From: Ameyamaea chiangmaiensis
GTDB lineage: Bacteria > Pseudomonadota > Alphaproteobacteria > Acetobacterales > Acetobacteraceae
Assembly (NCBI RefSeq): GCF_025995235.1
Contig: NZ_BAPT01000001.1
Location: 62,001-126,000 of the forward strand
DNA length: 64,000 bases
Reading direction: 5' to 3'
Made by a program: the position numbers and the translations under genes. Shown in pieces: positions 35,068-44,016 of the stretch. Within the stretch, counting starts at the first letter, position 1; each line of letters begins with the position of its first letter. Under the pieces are notes generated by a model. That model was not told where the DNA came from and made no database searches. It saw only the letters and a program-made list of their open reading frames with translations.

Positions 35068-36228
35068 CTAGCGCGTCTCGCGCAGGCGGCATCCCTCCAT
35101 CTCTGCCTTGAAGGCCAGCATTTCCTCATCCGTACGCCAGGCCCAGCGGTGCACGCTTTCGTTCCAGATGGCGTCGAACACCGTCGCGTTGCGCTCCACC
35201 GCCTCCGCCGAGTGGGAGGAGGTCGAATCGACGACGTCCAGGCCGCCGTTCATCAGCAGGAAGCGGCTGTCCCGGGCGCCGGGCACAAGGTTGGTGCCGC
35301 CGAAGCCGGCCCGGATCATGCGCAGCGTATGTTCGACGTGCTCGTGCCCGTAACGGCCGAAACGCGTGTCGAGAAACCCGACATAAGACAGGGCTTCGGC
35401 GGAAAAACCACAGAACTGGCCGGACACGATGTGGGCGTCGAACGGTTTGTACCATCGGCCCGCACCCTCCATCGGCTCACGGAAGAACCAGGGCGGCGCG
35501 TAATTGACGTGCCCGTATGCCAGCGTCGCAAGCGCCCACTCGATGTCCCACCCCTGGCGCGCCGGGCGTACGTCGTCCTCGATCAGCAGGACGACGTCGC
35601 AGCGTCGTGTCAGCCAGAGATGGAAAAGGGCGCGGTTCTTGTTCCACGCGATGCCGCGATTGTCCGCGCAGATGGCGTCGACATCGGGTGCCTCGTTGGC
35701 CAGATACGCGCGCGTGTCGTCGCTCGACCCGTCATCGGCCACCACGATCTCGAGATCCAGCGACGTGGTGCGGCGCACGGCGTCCAGAAGGTCGCGCAGA
35801 TGGTCGCAGCGATTGTAGGTGGTGATCCCCAGACCGATCCGAAGATCGCGCAACGGCACGGTGCCGAGGGGACTGGCGCGCGCCGGGACCGTGGTCAGCG
35901 GCAGTTCGACATCGGTGCCATCGGCCGTGCGGAACACAAGCGCTCCGTAGGCGAGGGTATCGCGCGACAGGTCCTGCGGCACGGGGGTGATGACCTCGAA
36001 GCGCGCATGCGCGGCCTGGCCGCCGAACAGGGGGGCGACGTCGGGGCTGGGACGGCCGACCGGGACGGCGATCGACTCCGAACAGCCGTCGCCGAACACC
36101 AGCCAGCCTTCGGTGATGGCGTCCGGTCGGCCTTCCTGATGGATCCAGCCGCCGACCTTCAGGGCTCCGTTTTCGAACGCGACTTCATCAATCGAATGAT
36201 GCCAGCGCCCGTTCGTCGCTTCGCTCAA
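35068..36228 (-). CDS. GT2-family glycosyltransferase with N-terminal beta-rich module
   Basis: 386 residues. Residues of about 10-110 form a beta-rich module (FENGALKVGGWIHQEG..., then ARFEVITP) similar to two modules in the upstream protein. The GT2 domain follows: LRIGLGITTYNRCDHLRDLL, LEIVVADDGSSDDTRAYL, DVVLLIEDDVRPARQGWD (DxD-like metal site) and GYGHEHVEHT-type end around RFGRYGHEHVEHTLRM. It overlaps the larger upstream gene by 4 bp (ATGA). Likely transfers sugars in synthesis of a surface polysaccharide or glycan on a protein. Acceptor unknown. Confidence 0.82.
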   Translation of the reverse strand: MSEATNGRWHHSIDEVAFENGALKVGGWIHQEGRPDAITEGWLVFGDGCSESIAVPVGRPSPDVAPLFGGQAAHARFEVITPVPQDLSRDTLAYGALVFRTADGTDVELPLTTVPARASPLGTVPLRDLRIGLGITTYNRCDHLRDLLDAVRRTTSLDLEIVVADDGSSDDTRAYLANEAPDVDAICADNRGIAWNKNRALFHLWLTRRCDVVLLIEDDVRPARQGWDIEWALATLAYGHVNYAPPWFFREPMEGAGRWYKPFDAHIVSGQFCGFSAEALSYVGFLDTRFGRYGHEHVEHTLRMIRAGFGGTNLVPGARDSRFLLMNGGLDVVDSTSSHSAEAVERNATVFDAIWNESVHRWAWRTDEEMLAFKAEMEGCRLRETR

Positions 36229-38762
36229 GAGGTAGCTCTGGTCATCTCAATGTCCGCCGCCGCCGCCGCCCGCACGGGCGGCGTCAGATCGTAGAACGTC
36301 TGCAGATCGACGGTGAAATGTGGTGAATAGGCCGGGTCCCGTCGGAACAGATCGGTCTGGCCCCACCGGTCGAGCAGCGCCTGTGTCTCCCGGAAGAACC
36401 GGGCTTCGTGCTCCGGGCGATCGTCGGAGCCGCGCGACAGGCTTTCGTGATGAACGGCAGTGAATTCGTTGCACTGGATGATGCGCCAGCCCTTGGACCG
36501 CAGCTTGAGGCACAGATCGACATCGTTGTAGGCAACCGTGAGGCTTTTTTCGTCGAAACCGCCCACGGCCTCGAAACAGGCGCGACGGACCAGCATGCCG
36601 GCGGCGGTTACCGCGGTGACGTCATGCGACAGGACTGCGCGGCCGATATAGCCGTAGTCGCCATCCGGCAGCCCGCGATGCACATGCGCGGCGATACCCG
36701 CAGGCCCAACCGCGACGCCGACATGCTGGATCATACCGTTGGGATAGAAGAACTTTCCACCAACGGCGGCAATGTTGGGGTCGGACTGAGCTTCGGCGAT
36801 GACGATCGACAGCCAGTTCGGATCGTCAACGAACAGATCGTTGTTCATGAAGAACAGGAAGTCCGACGTGCTGCGCACGGCGGCGAGATTGTTGAGACGG
36901 GAGAAATTGAAGTCTTCTTCCACGCGAAGAACACTCACGCGCGGGTCGCGTTCGATCAGCGCGCAGAAATCGCGTGCTTCCTGTGTCACGGACCAGTTGT
37001 CGACCAGAATGACGTCGAATTTCTTGTGCTTCGTCTTGGTCAAAACGCGTTCGACGCATTCGCGCGTCGTCTCGATCTGGTCCTTGAACGGAATGATGAT
37101 GGTCACACTGGCCCGCGGGTCGGGAGCCCAGCCGACATGATACAAAGTGAGGCCGCGAATGGAGCTGACCTTCGCCTTGTGGCCCAGTCGCTTGAGGTGA
37201 TCGCCGACCGCGCGAATGCCGGAGTCGATCGCATAGGTCTTGTTGTCGACGCGAACGGCTGTGGAGTTGGCGGTCTTGCGCCAGTGATACAGCACTTCGG
37301 GGACATGAAGGATGCGATCGTGCGGCACTGTCTCGGTCAGACGCAGGATCAGGTCATGGTCCTGCGCGCCGTCGTAGCGCGTGGCCAGCGCGCCGGTCCG
37401 GTCGAGTACGTCACGCCGGACCACCAGCAGGTGGCAGATATAGTTGCAGCCGAGCAGATAACGATAGTTGAAGTCCGGCTTCAGGTTAGGTTCGAGAAAG
37501 TATCCGGCCTGATCGATCTTGTCCTCGTCGGAATACAGCACCTCGGCGTGGCTGGCCTTCGCGCGGGCGATCATCACCTCCAGCGCCACGTCGACAAGCA
37601 GGTCGTCGTGATCGAAGAACGCAATCCATTCGCCCTTCGCGGCCTCGATGCCCGCGTTCGTCGCGCCGGCGATACCGACGTTCTTCTTCAGGGTGATGGG
37701 GCGGATGCGGCTGTCCTGCTCGCTGTACGCTTTGATACGGGCGGCGGTGGCGGGGCACTTGCCACCGTCATCGACGATCAGCAGTTCCCAGTTGCGATAG
37801 GTCTGGTTGAGAACCGAGTCGACCGCCGCGGTGAAATCCGGCATTTCCGGCTTGTAGGTCGGGCAGATGACGCTGACCAGCGGCTCGTTATAACTCGGCC
37901 CGCGCAGTGCGCGTTCGGCGGCCACACGTTCACGAAGCGCGGGGTAATACTGGCGTGCCCACCGATCGTAATCCCCCAGAGTAAAGCCCGGTGTCGGCAA
38001 CAGATCGACCAGTGCCGAGCGCAACGTCTTGATTTCCCGATGAAGGCGCTCAACCGTGCTGGTCAGGTCAAGAAGTTTGCCTTCAAGAGCGTCCTCGACG
38101 ATCGAGGTGACGATGGGGCCGCCATCGAGTTCCACGTCGTCGGGCACCACCGTGAAGCGAAACGTGACCTGTCCGGTGCGCTTGCGCTGGGGTGGAATCC
38201 GGATTTCGAAACCGCAGTTCGGGTCGCCGCCGACGGCCGCTGCCACGTCTCCGCGATAGCGGTCTGCCCGGCACTGCGTGAAGCGAACCCCGTCCATCGT
38301 GACGGCGATCTCGCATCCGCCCGTCCGTTCGCCGGTGCGTGGGTTGATCCGCTGCACCCAGCCGCGCAGCGCACCGTGCTTGTAGCCGTCGACATACGAA
38401 TTGAACTGGTAAACCGTGCGGACGGTGAACGTGATTTCCGTGGCCGAGGGGGTGCCGTCCGATGTCAGCTCCATTGGCAGCGGCAAGCGGTCGGGAAAGC
38501 GCAAGGACAGGGTGTGCGGCTGTCCGTCGACAAAGGTATCGGGCAGCGCGAATTCGAACCCGACGCGATTGGTCTGCAGCCCGCCCGCTTCCTGCACGTC
38601 GTTACGGGGGGCGTTGCATTCGATCCGGCCGACTTCCTGACCGTCGATGAGGACATGCAGCCAGGTGGGCGTTGTGTGGTGCAGGCCGTCGATCGCCCAC
38701 CCACGGGCCATGCCGTCGACCAGACCGTCAAAGTGACCCGTGAAGCGATTGGACAGGGGCAT
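36225..38762 (-). CDS. Large protein with two GT2 glycosyltransferase domains
   Basis: 845 residues from the ATG at 38762; a TTG at 38771 has better-placed GGAG and may be the true start. Two N-terminal beta-rich modules (about 5-100 and 115-215) share GW, DG and R-x-D-V signatures with the next gene. A short coiled coil follows (STVERLHREIKTLRSALVDLL). GT2 domain 1 is near 295-515 (SVICPTYKPEMPDFTAAVDS, FFDHDDLL), domain 2 near 565-800 (VTIIIPFKDQIETTRECVE, FFMNNDLFVDDPNWL, YNDVDLCLKLRSKGW). Such proteins build O-antigen or similar glycans in the cytoplasm. It is the upstream member of a two-gene unit. Confidence 0.85.
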   Translation of the reverse strand: MPLSNRFTGHFDGLVDGMARGWAIDGLHHTTPTWLHVLIDGQEVGRIECNAPRNDVQEAGGLQTNRVGFEFALPDTFVDGQPHTLSLRFPDRLPLPMELTSDGTPSATEITFTVRTVYQFNSYVDGYKHGALRGWVQRINPRTGERTGGCEIAVTMDGVRFTQCRADRYRGDVAAAVGGDPNCGFEIRIPPQRKRTGQVTFRFTVVPDDVELDGGPIVTSIVEDALEGKLLDLTSTVERLHREIKTLRSALVDLLPTPGFTLGDYDRWARQYYPALRERVAAERALRGPSYNEPLVSVICPTYKPEMPDFTAAVDSVLNQTYRNWELLIVDDGGKCPATAARIKAYSEQDSRIRPITLKKNVGIAGATNAGIEAAKGEWIAFFDHDDLLVDVALEVMIARAKASHAEVLYSDEDKIDQAGYFLEPNLKPDFNYRYLLGCNYICHLLVVRRDVLDRTGALATRYDGAQDHDLILRLTETVPHDRILHVPEVLYHWRKTANSTAVRVDNKTYAIDSGIRAVGDHLKRLGHKAKVSSIRGLTLYHVGWAPDPRASVTIIIPFKDQIETTRECVERVLTKTKHKKFDVILVDNWSVTQEARDFCALIERDPRVSVLRVEEDFNFSRLNNLAAVRSTSDFLFFMNNDLFVDDPNWLSIVIAEAQSDPNIAAVGGKFFYPNGMIQHVGVAVGPAGIAAHVHRGLPDGDYGYIGRAVLSHDVTAVTAAGMLVRRACFEAVGGFDEKSLTVAYNDVDLCLKLRSKGWRIIQCNEFTAVHHESLSRGSDDRPEHEARFFRETQALLDRWGQTDLFRRDPAYSPHFTVDLQTFYDLTPPVRAAAAADIEMTRATS

Positions 38763-38934
38763 CGAAGTCAAGGGGCTACTCCGGAGAGGATACGGCAGGA
38801 CGCCCGGACAGGCCATCTATTAAGACCTGCGTCAACTCCGTTGGTCAACTACGACCGGACCGCACACAAGCGTATTGCGGGCACGCATGGGGCGCGATGT
38901 GCCGGAAGAGTGGAGGCGGCGGGACACCGATGCG

Positions 38935-40137
38935 TCAGTGGCCCGGCGGCACGGCCATGCAGCCGAGGCCCTGACGCGCCATCTGGCTGCACGCATGTGC
39001 CGCAGCTGCACGGGACAGACCGGTCAGGCGGGCACGATAGAGCATGCGGCCGCCGGATGAGACGGTCTGGACCATGCTCTGCGCGCCAGACAGGTCATCA
39101 AATGCGGCCTGCCGTGCGATCGTGTTGGCAAACCGTGCCTGACCCTGGGCTGCGAATGCGCCCACCTGTACGGACCAGGCGCCATAATCCGGCACCTGAA
39201 CCGGTGCTGCCGACGGGCGGAAACCGGTGACCTGAATGCCGGTTTTCGTAGGTGTGTTGAGCGTCGGCGCGGCGCCAGCCTGTATCGACAGAGGCGGTGC
39301 GGCCGTGGCTTGGGGTGGTGGTAATGGAGCGCCCATTGGCGGCGCCTGAGGCGCGGGGGCGGCTGCGGGCGGCGGCGTGTAGGCTGGCAAGGAGGTCGGT
39401 GCAGCGCCGTCCGCCGGTAGATCGCCCTCGGCCGAGGCGGCGTTGAGCTGGTCCGTGGAGGTCGCCTGCGCGTATTGCGGCGCGTTCTGATCGGACGGGG
39501 GCGGCGCGTAGGACGGCGCGGAGGCAACGCTCGGCGTCGACGACGGCTCGTTGCTCGCATACGCGGCCAGAGGGCCGCTCAGTGGGGCCTGCGTGCCGAG
39601 ATTGGGCGTGATGGACGCGACGTAGTTGACCGTCTCGTTGGGCAGGTCACGCCCGGTGGCGAGATAGTCGTCCAGTCGGGCCGGTCCGGCGTTATAGGCG
39701 GCGAGAAAGCCCGGCGCACCGTATTTGGCATACAGAAGATTGAGATATCCCGTGCCCGCCAGGATGTTGTCCCGGGGGTCATACGGATCGGGGCCGAGGG
39801 AGAAGCGCTGCTGCATTTCGGCGTATGTCGCGGGCATGAGTTGCATCAGCCCCATCGCGCCCGCGCCCGAGGTGGTCAGATGACCGTTGAGATATTCGTG
39901 GCCGCCCGATTCCTGCTGGATCACGGCGCGAATCCACTGGTCGGGGAACGAAAAGCGCCGTGCGGCCTGGCGGATATATGGGCCCCACGGATCGTTGGCG
40001 GGGCCGGGCGCGGGATAGGCGCGGTTGGCTTCGTAGTAACGTCCGTAGGACGCGCTGCCGCCACTGCCCGGCGTGCCGGAACACGCGCCCAGACTGGCAA
40101 GACCGCCGAGCACGCACAGACGAAGGGCGGTTTTCAC
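38935..40137 (-). CDS. Lipoprotein lytic transglycosylase with C-terminal SPOR domain
   Basis: About 400 residues from a GTG at 40137 that overlaps the DUF1489 stop (GTGA). The signal peptide ends in the lipobox LGAC. The SLT catalytic core follows, with the catalytic Glu in QQESGG (E76) and GAMGLMQLMPATY and LAAYNAGPARL motifs. A long Pro/Ala-rich linker leads to a SPOR domain (GAWSVQVGAFAAQGQARF to the end), which binds denuded septal peptidoglycan. The enzyme cleaves glycan strands to 1,6-anhydro ends, probably at the division site. It resembles proteins of the RlpA/MltE-like group only in layout. Confidence 0.88.
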   Translation of the reverse strand: MKTALRLCVLGGLASLGACSGTPGSGGSASYGRYYEANRAYPAPGPANDPWGPYIRQAARRFSFPDQWIRAVIQQESGGHEYLNGHLTTSGAGAMGLMQLMPATYAEMQQRFSLGPDPYDPRDNILAGTGYLNLLYAKYGAPGFLAAYNAGPARLDDYLATGRDLPNETVNYVASITPNLGTQAPLSGPLAAYASNEPSSTPSVASAPSYAPPPSDQNAPQYAQATSTDQLNAASAEGDLPADGAAPTSLPAYTPPPAAAPAPQAPPMGAPLPPPQATAAPPLSIQAGAAPTLNTPTKTGIQVTGFRPSAAPVQVPDYGAWSVQVGAFAAQGQARFANTIARQAAFDDLSGAQSMVQTVSSGGRMLYRARLTGLSRAAAAHACSQMARQGLGCMAVPPGH

Positions 40138-40547
40138 AGCAGACACAGGGCGCCGAGGGCGCGGCGCAGGTCGGGCGGCAGGTCGCCGGTGCTGCTGGCC
40201 ATGGCCGACAGATCGGGCGGTGCGTCGGCGGCCTTGAGATAACGCCAGCCCTGAAATGGACGCATCGCGCGCGGCAGGACGGGCACGATGGCGCGGTCCA
40301 GCGCGATGATCGCGCAGGCCACCCCGTCGTCGCGTTCGCCGGTGTCGATGCGCAGGATCCGCTGCCGGCACTGGATCGAGCCGGCGATGACCCGGAACAG
40401 CGACCCGCCCGCCAGCAGCGCCTCGGCCTGTTTGGGGAACATGCGGGTGCGCACGATGATCGCGTCGCCGGGCTGTCGGGCGTGCAGTTCGGCCATGTCG
40501 GCGATCGAACTGACGCCGACGGCGAGTTTGACCATGTGCAGTGTCAC
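40134..40547 (-). CDS. DUF1489-family protein
   Basis: 137 residues from a GTG at 40547 that overlaps the nucleoside hydrolase stop (GTGA), giving the N-terminus MTLHMVKLAVGVSSI that fits the family. Conserved blocks are RTRMFPKQAEALLAGGSLFRVI, IQCRQRIL and RPFQGWRYLKAADAPPDL. The family is common in alphaproteobacteria and has no assigned function. It lies between an exported nucleoside hydrolase and a lytic transglycosylase with overlaps on both sides, so the three are translated from one mRNA. Confidence 0.85.
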   Translation of the reverse strand: MTLHMVKLAVGVSSIADMAELHARQPGDAIIVRTRMFPKQAEALLAGGSLFRVIAGSIQCRQRILRIDTGERDDGVACAIIALDRAIVPVLPRAMRPFQGWRYLKAADAPPDLSAMASSTGDLPPDLRRALGALCLL

Positions 40548-41653
40548 GGCGTGTGGGGTGCCGTGGCCGAAGCGCCGATCGACTGGGCCTGCCGGACGAA
40601 GCTGCCCAGAAAACGCGCGGCGTCGACGGTCTGCACCAGCGTCACCTTCCGCACACCCATCGCCAGCGGCGCAGTCTCCTTCGGCCACACATAGGCATGT
40701 CCGTAGGAGATACCGCGCGTGGTCTCGACGTCCATATAGGCCTCGACCGAATGCGTCACGAGTGTCGGGTCGGCGGCGATGGCGGCGGCCATCTCGTCCC
40801 ACATCGGCAGGGGTGCGTAGTATTGCGACAGATACCGCGTGACGGGCGTCGGTTTCACGTTGATCTGGGCCATGTAGGCTTTCGTCATCATCAGGTCGTT
40901 GGACACGTTGCCAACCACGACGATCTTCGGCCAGTCGGCGGTGACCGTGATATGGGCGGCCTCGGGATCGAAAATCAGGTTGAAGTCCGAGGCGAAGTCG
41001 GCATTGCCGGTGACGGTCATCATGTCGGTATCGATCAGGCCGCCCATGAACACCAGCTGTTTCGCGGTGGAGGCGAAGGTGGGGTCGAGCCGGATCGCAA
41101 GCGCCAGATTGGTCATCGGTCCGGTGCAGAGGATCGTCACCTGATGTGGATGTGCGTGGACCTGATGGATCAGGAACAGCGCGGCCGGTTCGTTCGCGGG
41201 TCTGAGCGTCGGCATGCCTTCGGGAACCGAGGTCACGGCGGGCTGCGTGGCGGGTGTCTTGTCAATCGACCCGAGGCCGCCCCAGGCCCCTTTCCACGGG
41301 ATCGTGCCGAACTGCTGTTCGCGCAGGCGCATCAGGGCCACGCTGTTGATCAACGGCAGCGTCGCCCCGTCGGCGACGGGAACGTCCTCCCGGTGCGCGA
41401 TTTCCAGAAAACGGCGTAGATGGGCGGACTCTTCGTTCTCCCACGCGTCGCCCGCCGCCACCGTAAAGCCGAGCACCCTGACGTGCGGATCGGCCAGCAG
41501 GGGAATGGTGGACTGGATGTCGGAGCCGCCCGGCCCGAGAAAATCATTATCCTCAATGATATAGGATGGCTCGTCCGCACGCGCCGCGTACGGCGTCATC
41601 ACCGATGTCAGGAGGGCCGAGAGGGCGAGGGAGGCAAGACGCAGCGGGCGCAT
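40544..41653 (-). CDS. Exported nucleoside hydrolase-like protein (IUNH family) with altered metal loop
   Basis: 369 residues with a signal peptide cut near YAARAD. The IUNH fold is visible: LLADPHVRVLGFTVAAGDAW, VPVADGATLPL, ILCTGPMTNLALAIRLDPTF and MGGLIDTD. Classical enzymes have D-x-D-P-G-x-D-D near the N-terminus, holding Ca2+ and the ribose. Here the loop is EDNDFLGPGGSDIQS, longer by about three residues and with one Asp replaced by Ser. A role in periplasmic ribonucleoside hydrolysis is possible, but metal or substrate preference may differ. It starts a three-gene operon. Confidence 0.8.
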   Translation of the reverse strand: MRPLRLASLALSALLTSVMTPYAARADEPSYIIEDNDFLGPGGSDIQSTIPLLADPHVRVLGFTVAAGDAWENEESAHLRRFLEIAHREDVPVADGATLPLINSVALMRLREQQFGTIPWKGAWGGLGSIDKTPATQPAVTSVPEGMPTLRPANEPAALFLIHQVHAHPHQVTILCTGPMTNLALAIRLDPTFASTAKQLVFMGGLIDTDMMTVTGNADFASDFNLIFDPEAAHITVTADWPKIVVVGNVSNDLMMTKAYMAQINVKPTPVTRYLSQYYAPLPMWDEMAAAIAADPTLVTHSVEAYMDVETTRGISYGHAYVWPKETAPLAMGVRKVTLVQTVDAARFLGSFVRQAQSIGASATAPHTP

Positions 41654-41821
41654 GGAAGGTCCGTGTCAGGGGGCGATGGCGCAATCTATCCCGCGTTCGC
41701 CCCGATGTAGAGAGGCTTCGCGCGCCCGTGTGTTTGCGCGCCGGCGCGGGGTGCCTATAACGGCGGCCATCGAGCCGGCCGGCCCTTGCCCCGCCCGCGC
41801 ACACAAGGATCTGATACCCTG

Positions 41822-43966
41822 ATGAAAACCGCCTGGTTTCTGGGCGCGCTCTGTGCCGCGTCCACCTTCGTAGCCCCCGCCCTCGTCGTGCAGGGGCCGC
41901 TCGCACCGCGGGCGCTTGCCGCGACCGGTAATCCGCTGGCGGTCCCGAGCACGCTGCCGATGCAGGCGCCCCGCTTCGACCTGATCCGCGATACGGATTA
42001 CGAACCCGCCTTCGTGCAGGCCATGGCCATTCAGGCTGCGGAGATGAAGGCCATCGCGCATCAGAAGGCCGCGCCGACCTTCGACAACACCATTGTCGCG
42101 ATGGAGCGATCGGGCCGGATGCTCGACCGTGTCACGCAGATTTTCTACGGCGTGTATCAGGCAAATACCAACCCTGTGCTGGATCGCACCGAGACGGCCA
42201 TCGCGCCGAAGCTGTCGCAGCACCAGGACTCGATCTATCTGGATCCGGCGCTGTTTCGCCGTGTGGCGACGCTGTATGCCCGTCGTGCTGCGCTCGGCCT
42301 GACGGCGGAGCAGGCGCAACTGCTCGACGTCTGGTATCAGCAGTTCGTGCACGCGGGCGCGCAGTTGTCCGAACACGACAAGGCGACGCTGCGAACCCTG
42401 AACACACAGGTGTCGCAACTCCAGACGCAGTTCCAGCAGAAGCTTCTGGCCGCCACACGCGACGCGGCGCTGGTGACGGACACCGCGCAGGCGCTGGACG
42501 GTCTGGACGCGGCGACCGTGGACGGCGCGGCGAAAGCGGCGCGCGAGCGCAAGCAGGACGGCAAATGGCTGCTGTCGTTGCAAAACACCACGCAGCAGCC
42601 GGCCCTGACGCAGTTGACCGATCGCGGCACGCGTCAGGCGCTGTTCGACAAAAGCTGGACGCGCGCGGAAACCGGCAGTGCCAATGACACGCGCGCGACG
42701 ATCGCCCAGATCGCGCAGTTGCGCGCGCAGAAGGCAGCCTTGTTCGGGTATCCGGACTTCGCATCGTATGAACTTTTCGACCAGATGGCGAAATCCCCGC
42801 AGACCGTTCGCGACTTCATCGCCAAGCTCGCGCCTGCCGTCCATCAGGAGGAGGAGCGCGAGGCCGCGGCGGTGCGCAAGGAGATGGCGGAAGACAAGGG
42901 GCCGTCCGACCTTCGTCCTTGGGACTGGTCCTTTTATGCGGACCGTCTTCGCCAGAAGACGTTCTCGTTCGATGCCGCCGAGGCGCGACCGTATTTCGAG
43001 TTGAATACCGTGCTGCGCGACGGCGTGTTCTTCGCCGCCAATAAGCTCTACGGCATCACGTTCCAGCAGCGGACCGACCTGCCGGTCTATAATCCGGACG
43101 TCATGGTGTTCGACGTGCGTGACCGCGACGGTGCGCCGCTGGGCCTGATGTATTTCGACTATTTCAAGCGCGACAACAAGAACGGCGGCGCGTGGATGTC
43201 GAACTTCGTTACCCAGTCCGCACTGCTGGGCACGAAGCCGGTGATCTATAACGTCGCCAATTTCCCCAAAGCGCCCGACGGGCAGCCGCAGCTGATCACG
43301 TACGAAGACGTGATCACGATGTTTCATGAATTCGGTCATGCTCTGCATGGTCTTTTCGCAGCCCAGACCTATCCCACTCTGTCCGGTACGGCCGTTGCGC
43401 GTGACTTCGTTGAATTTCCATCCCAGTTCAACGAGCACTGGGCGCTGGACCCGGCGGTCTTCGCGCACTACGCCCGTCACTACAAGACGGGCGCGCCGAT
43501 GCCCGCGGCGCTGGTCGAGAAAATCAAGTCATCCGCCCGCTTCGATCGGGGTTATGCGATGGGTGAGCTGATAGCCGCGGCCGAGCTCGATATGGAATGG
43601 CACAGCCTTCCGGCGTCGGCGCCACGGCAGAATGTCGATGCCTTCGAGACGGCGGCGCTGGGCCGCATGGATCTGGATACGGCTCTGGTGCCGCCCCGGT
43701 ATCGATCGAGCTATTTCCTGCATATCTGGTCGAACGGCTATGCGGCCGGCTATTACGCGTATCTGTGGACGCAGATGCTGGCCGACGATGCGTTCGCGTG
43801 GTTCCAGGCGCATGGCGGCCTGACGCGCGAGAATGGCGACCGCTTCCGCGAGCTTGTGCTCTCGCGCGGTCATACGCAAGACTATGCGCCGATGTTCCAT
43901 GGATTCTACGGCAAGGATCCCGACATCGATCCGATGCTGCGGCATCGTATAAAGGGCGAGGACTAA
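41822..43966 (+). CDS. dcp: M3-family peptidyl-dipeptidase (Dcp-like), exported
   Basis: 714 residues from the ATG at 41822, with a signal peptide cut near APALVVQ or later. The zinc site is HEFGHALHGLF (HExxH), with the third ligand Glu about 27 residues on in the VEFPSQFNEHW segment. The family fold matches Dcp, which releases dipeptides from the C-terminus of oligopeptides. E. coli Dcp is largely cytoplasmic; here a signal peptide points to the periplasm. It is monocistronic, divergent from the nucleoside hydrolase gene, and followed by a terminator. Confidence 0.9.
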   Translation: MKTAWFLGALCAASTFVAPALVVQGPLAPRALAATGNPLAVPSTLPMQAPRFDLIRDTDYEPAFVQAMAIQAAEMKAIAHQKAAPTFDNTIVAMERSGRMLDRVTQIFYGVYQANTNPVLDRTETAIAPKLSQHQDSIYLDPALFRRVATLYARRAALGLTAEQAQLLDVWYQQFVHAGAQLSEHDKATLRTLNTQVSQLQTQFQQKLLAATRDAALVTDTAQALDGLDAATVDGAAKAARERKQDGKWLLSLQNTTQQPALTQLTDRGTRQALFDKSWTRAETGSANDTRATIAQIAQLRAQKAALFGYPDFASYELFDQMAKSPQTVRDFIAKLAPAVHQEEEREAAAVRKEMAEDKGPSDLRPWDWSFYADRLRQKTFSFDAAEARPYFELNTVLRDGVFFAANKLYGITFQQRTDLPVYNPDVMVFDVRDRDGAPLGLMYFDYFKRDNKNGGAWMSNFVTQSALLGTKPVIYNVANFPKAPDGQPQLITYEDVITMFHEFGHALHGLFAAQTYPTLSGTAVARDFVEFPSQFNEHWALDPAVFAHYARHYKTGAPMPAALVEKIKSSARFDRGYAMGELIAAAELDMEWHSLPASAPRQNVDAFETAALGRMDLDTALVPPRYRSSYFLHIWSNGYAAGYYAYLWTQMLADDAFAWFQAHGGLTRENGDRFRELVLSRGHTQDYAPMFHGFYGKDPDIDPMLRHRIKGED

Positions 43967-43974
43967 AAGAACCA

Positions 43975-44004
43975 GTCCGGGGCGCGATCCAAAGTGCCCC
44001 GGAC
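43975..44004. terminator. Terminator between dcp and the SDR gene
   Basis: GTCCGGGGC (43975-43983) and GCCCCGGAC (43996-44004) form a perfect 9-bp stem with a 12-base loop. AAAAG lies on the left and GGTTTG on the right, so it can serve both convergent genes. Confidence 0.7.
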
Positions 44005-44016
44005 GGTTTGAGTGTA

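Noticed and set aside
36408..39230. Long open frame (940 codons) on the + strand opposite the large glycosyltransferase
   Set aside because: The minus frame has clear GT2 motifs; the + frame has no recognisable domain and is the usual open antisense frame of GC-rich codons.
41666..43480. 604-codon minus-strand frame opposite the M3 peptidase
   Set aside because: The peptidase with its HExxH motif occupies the + strand; the antisense frame shows no family motif.
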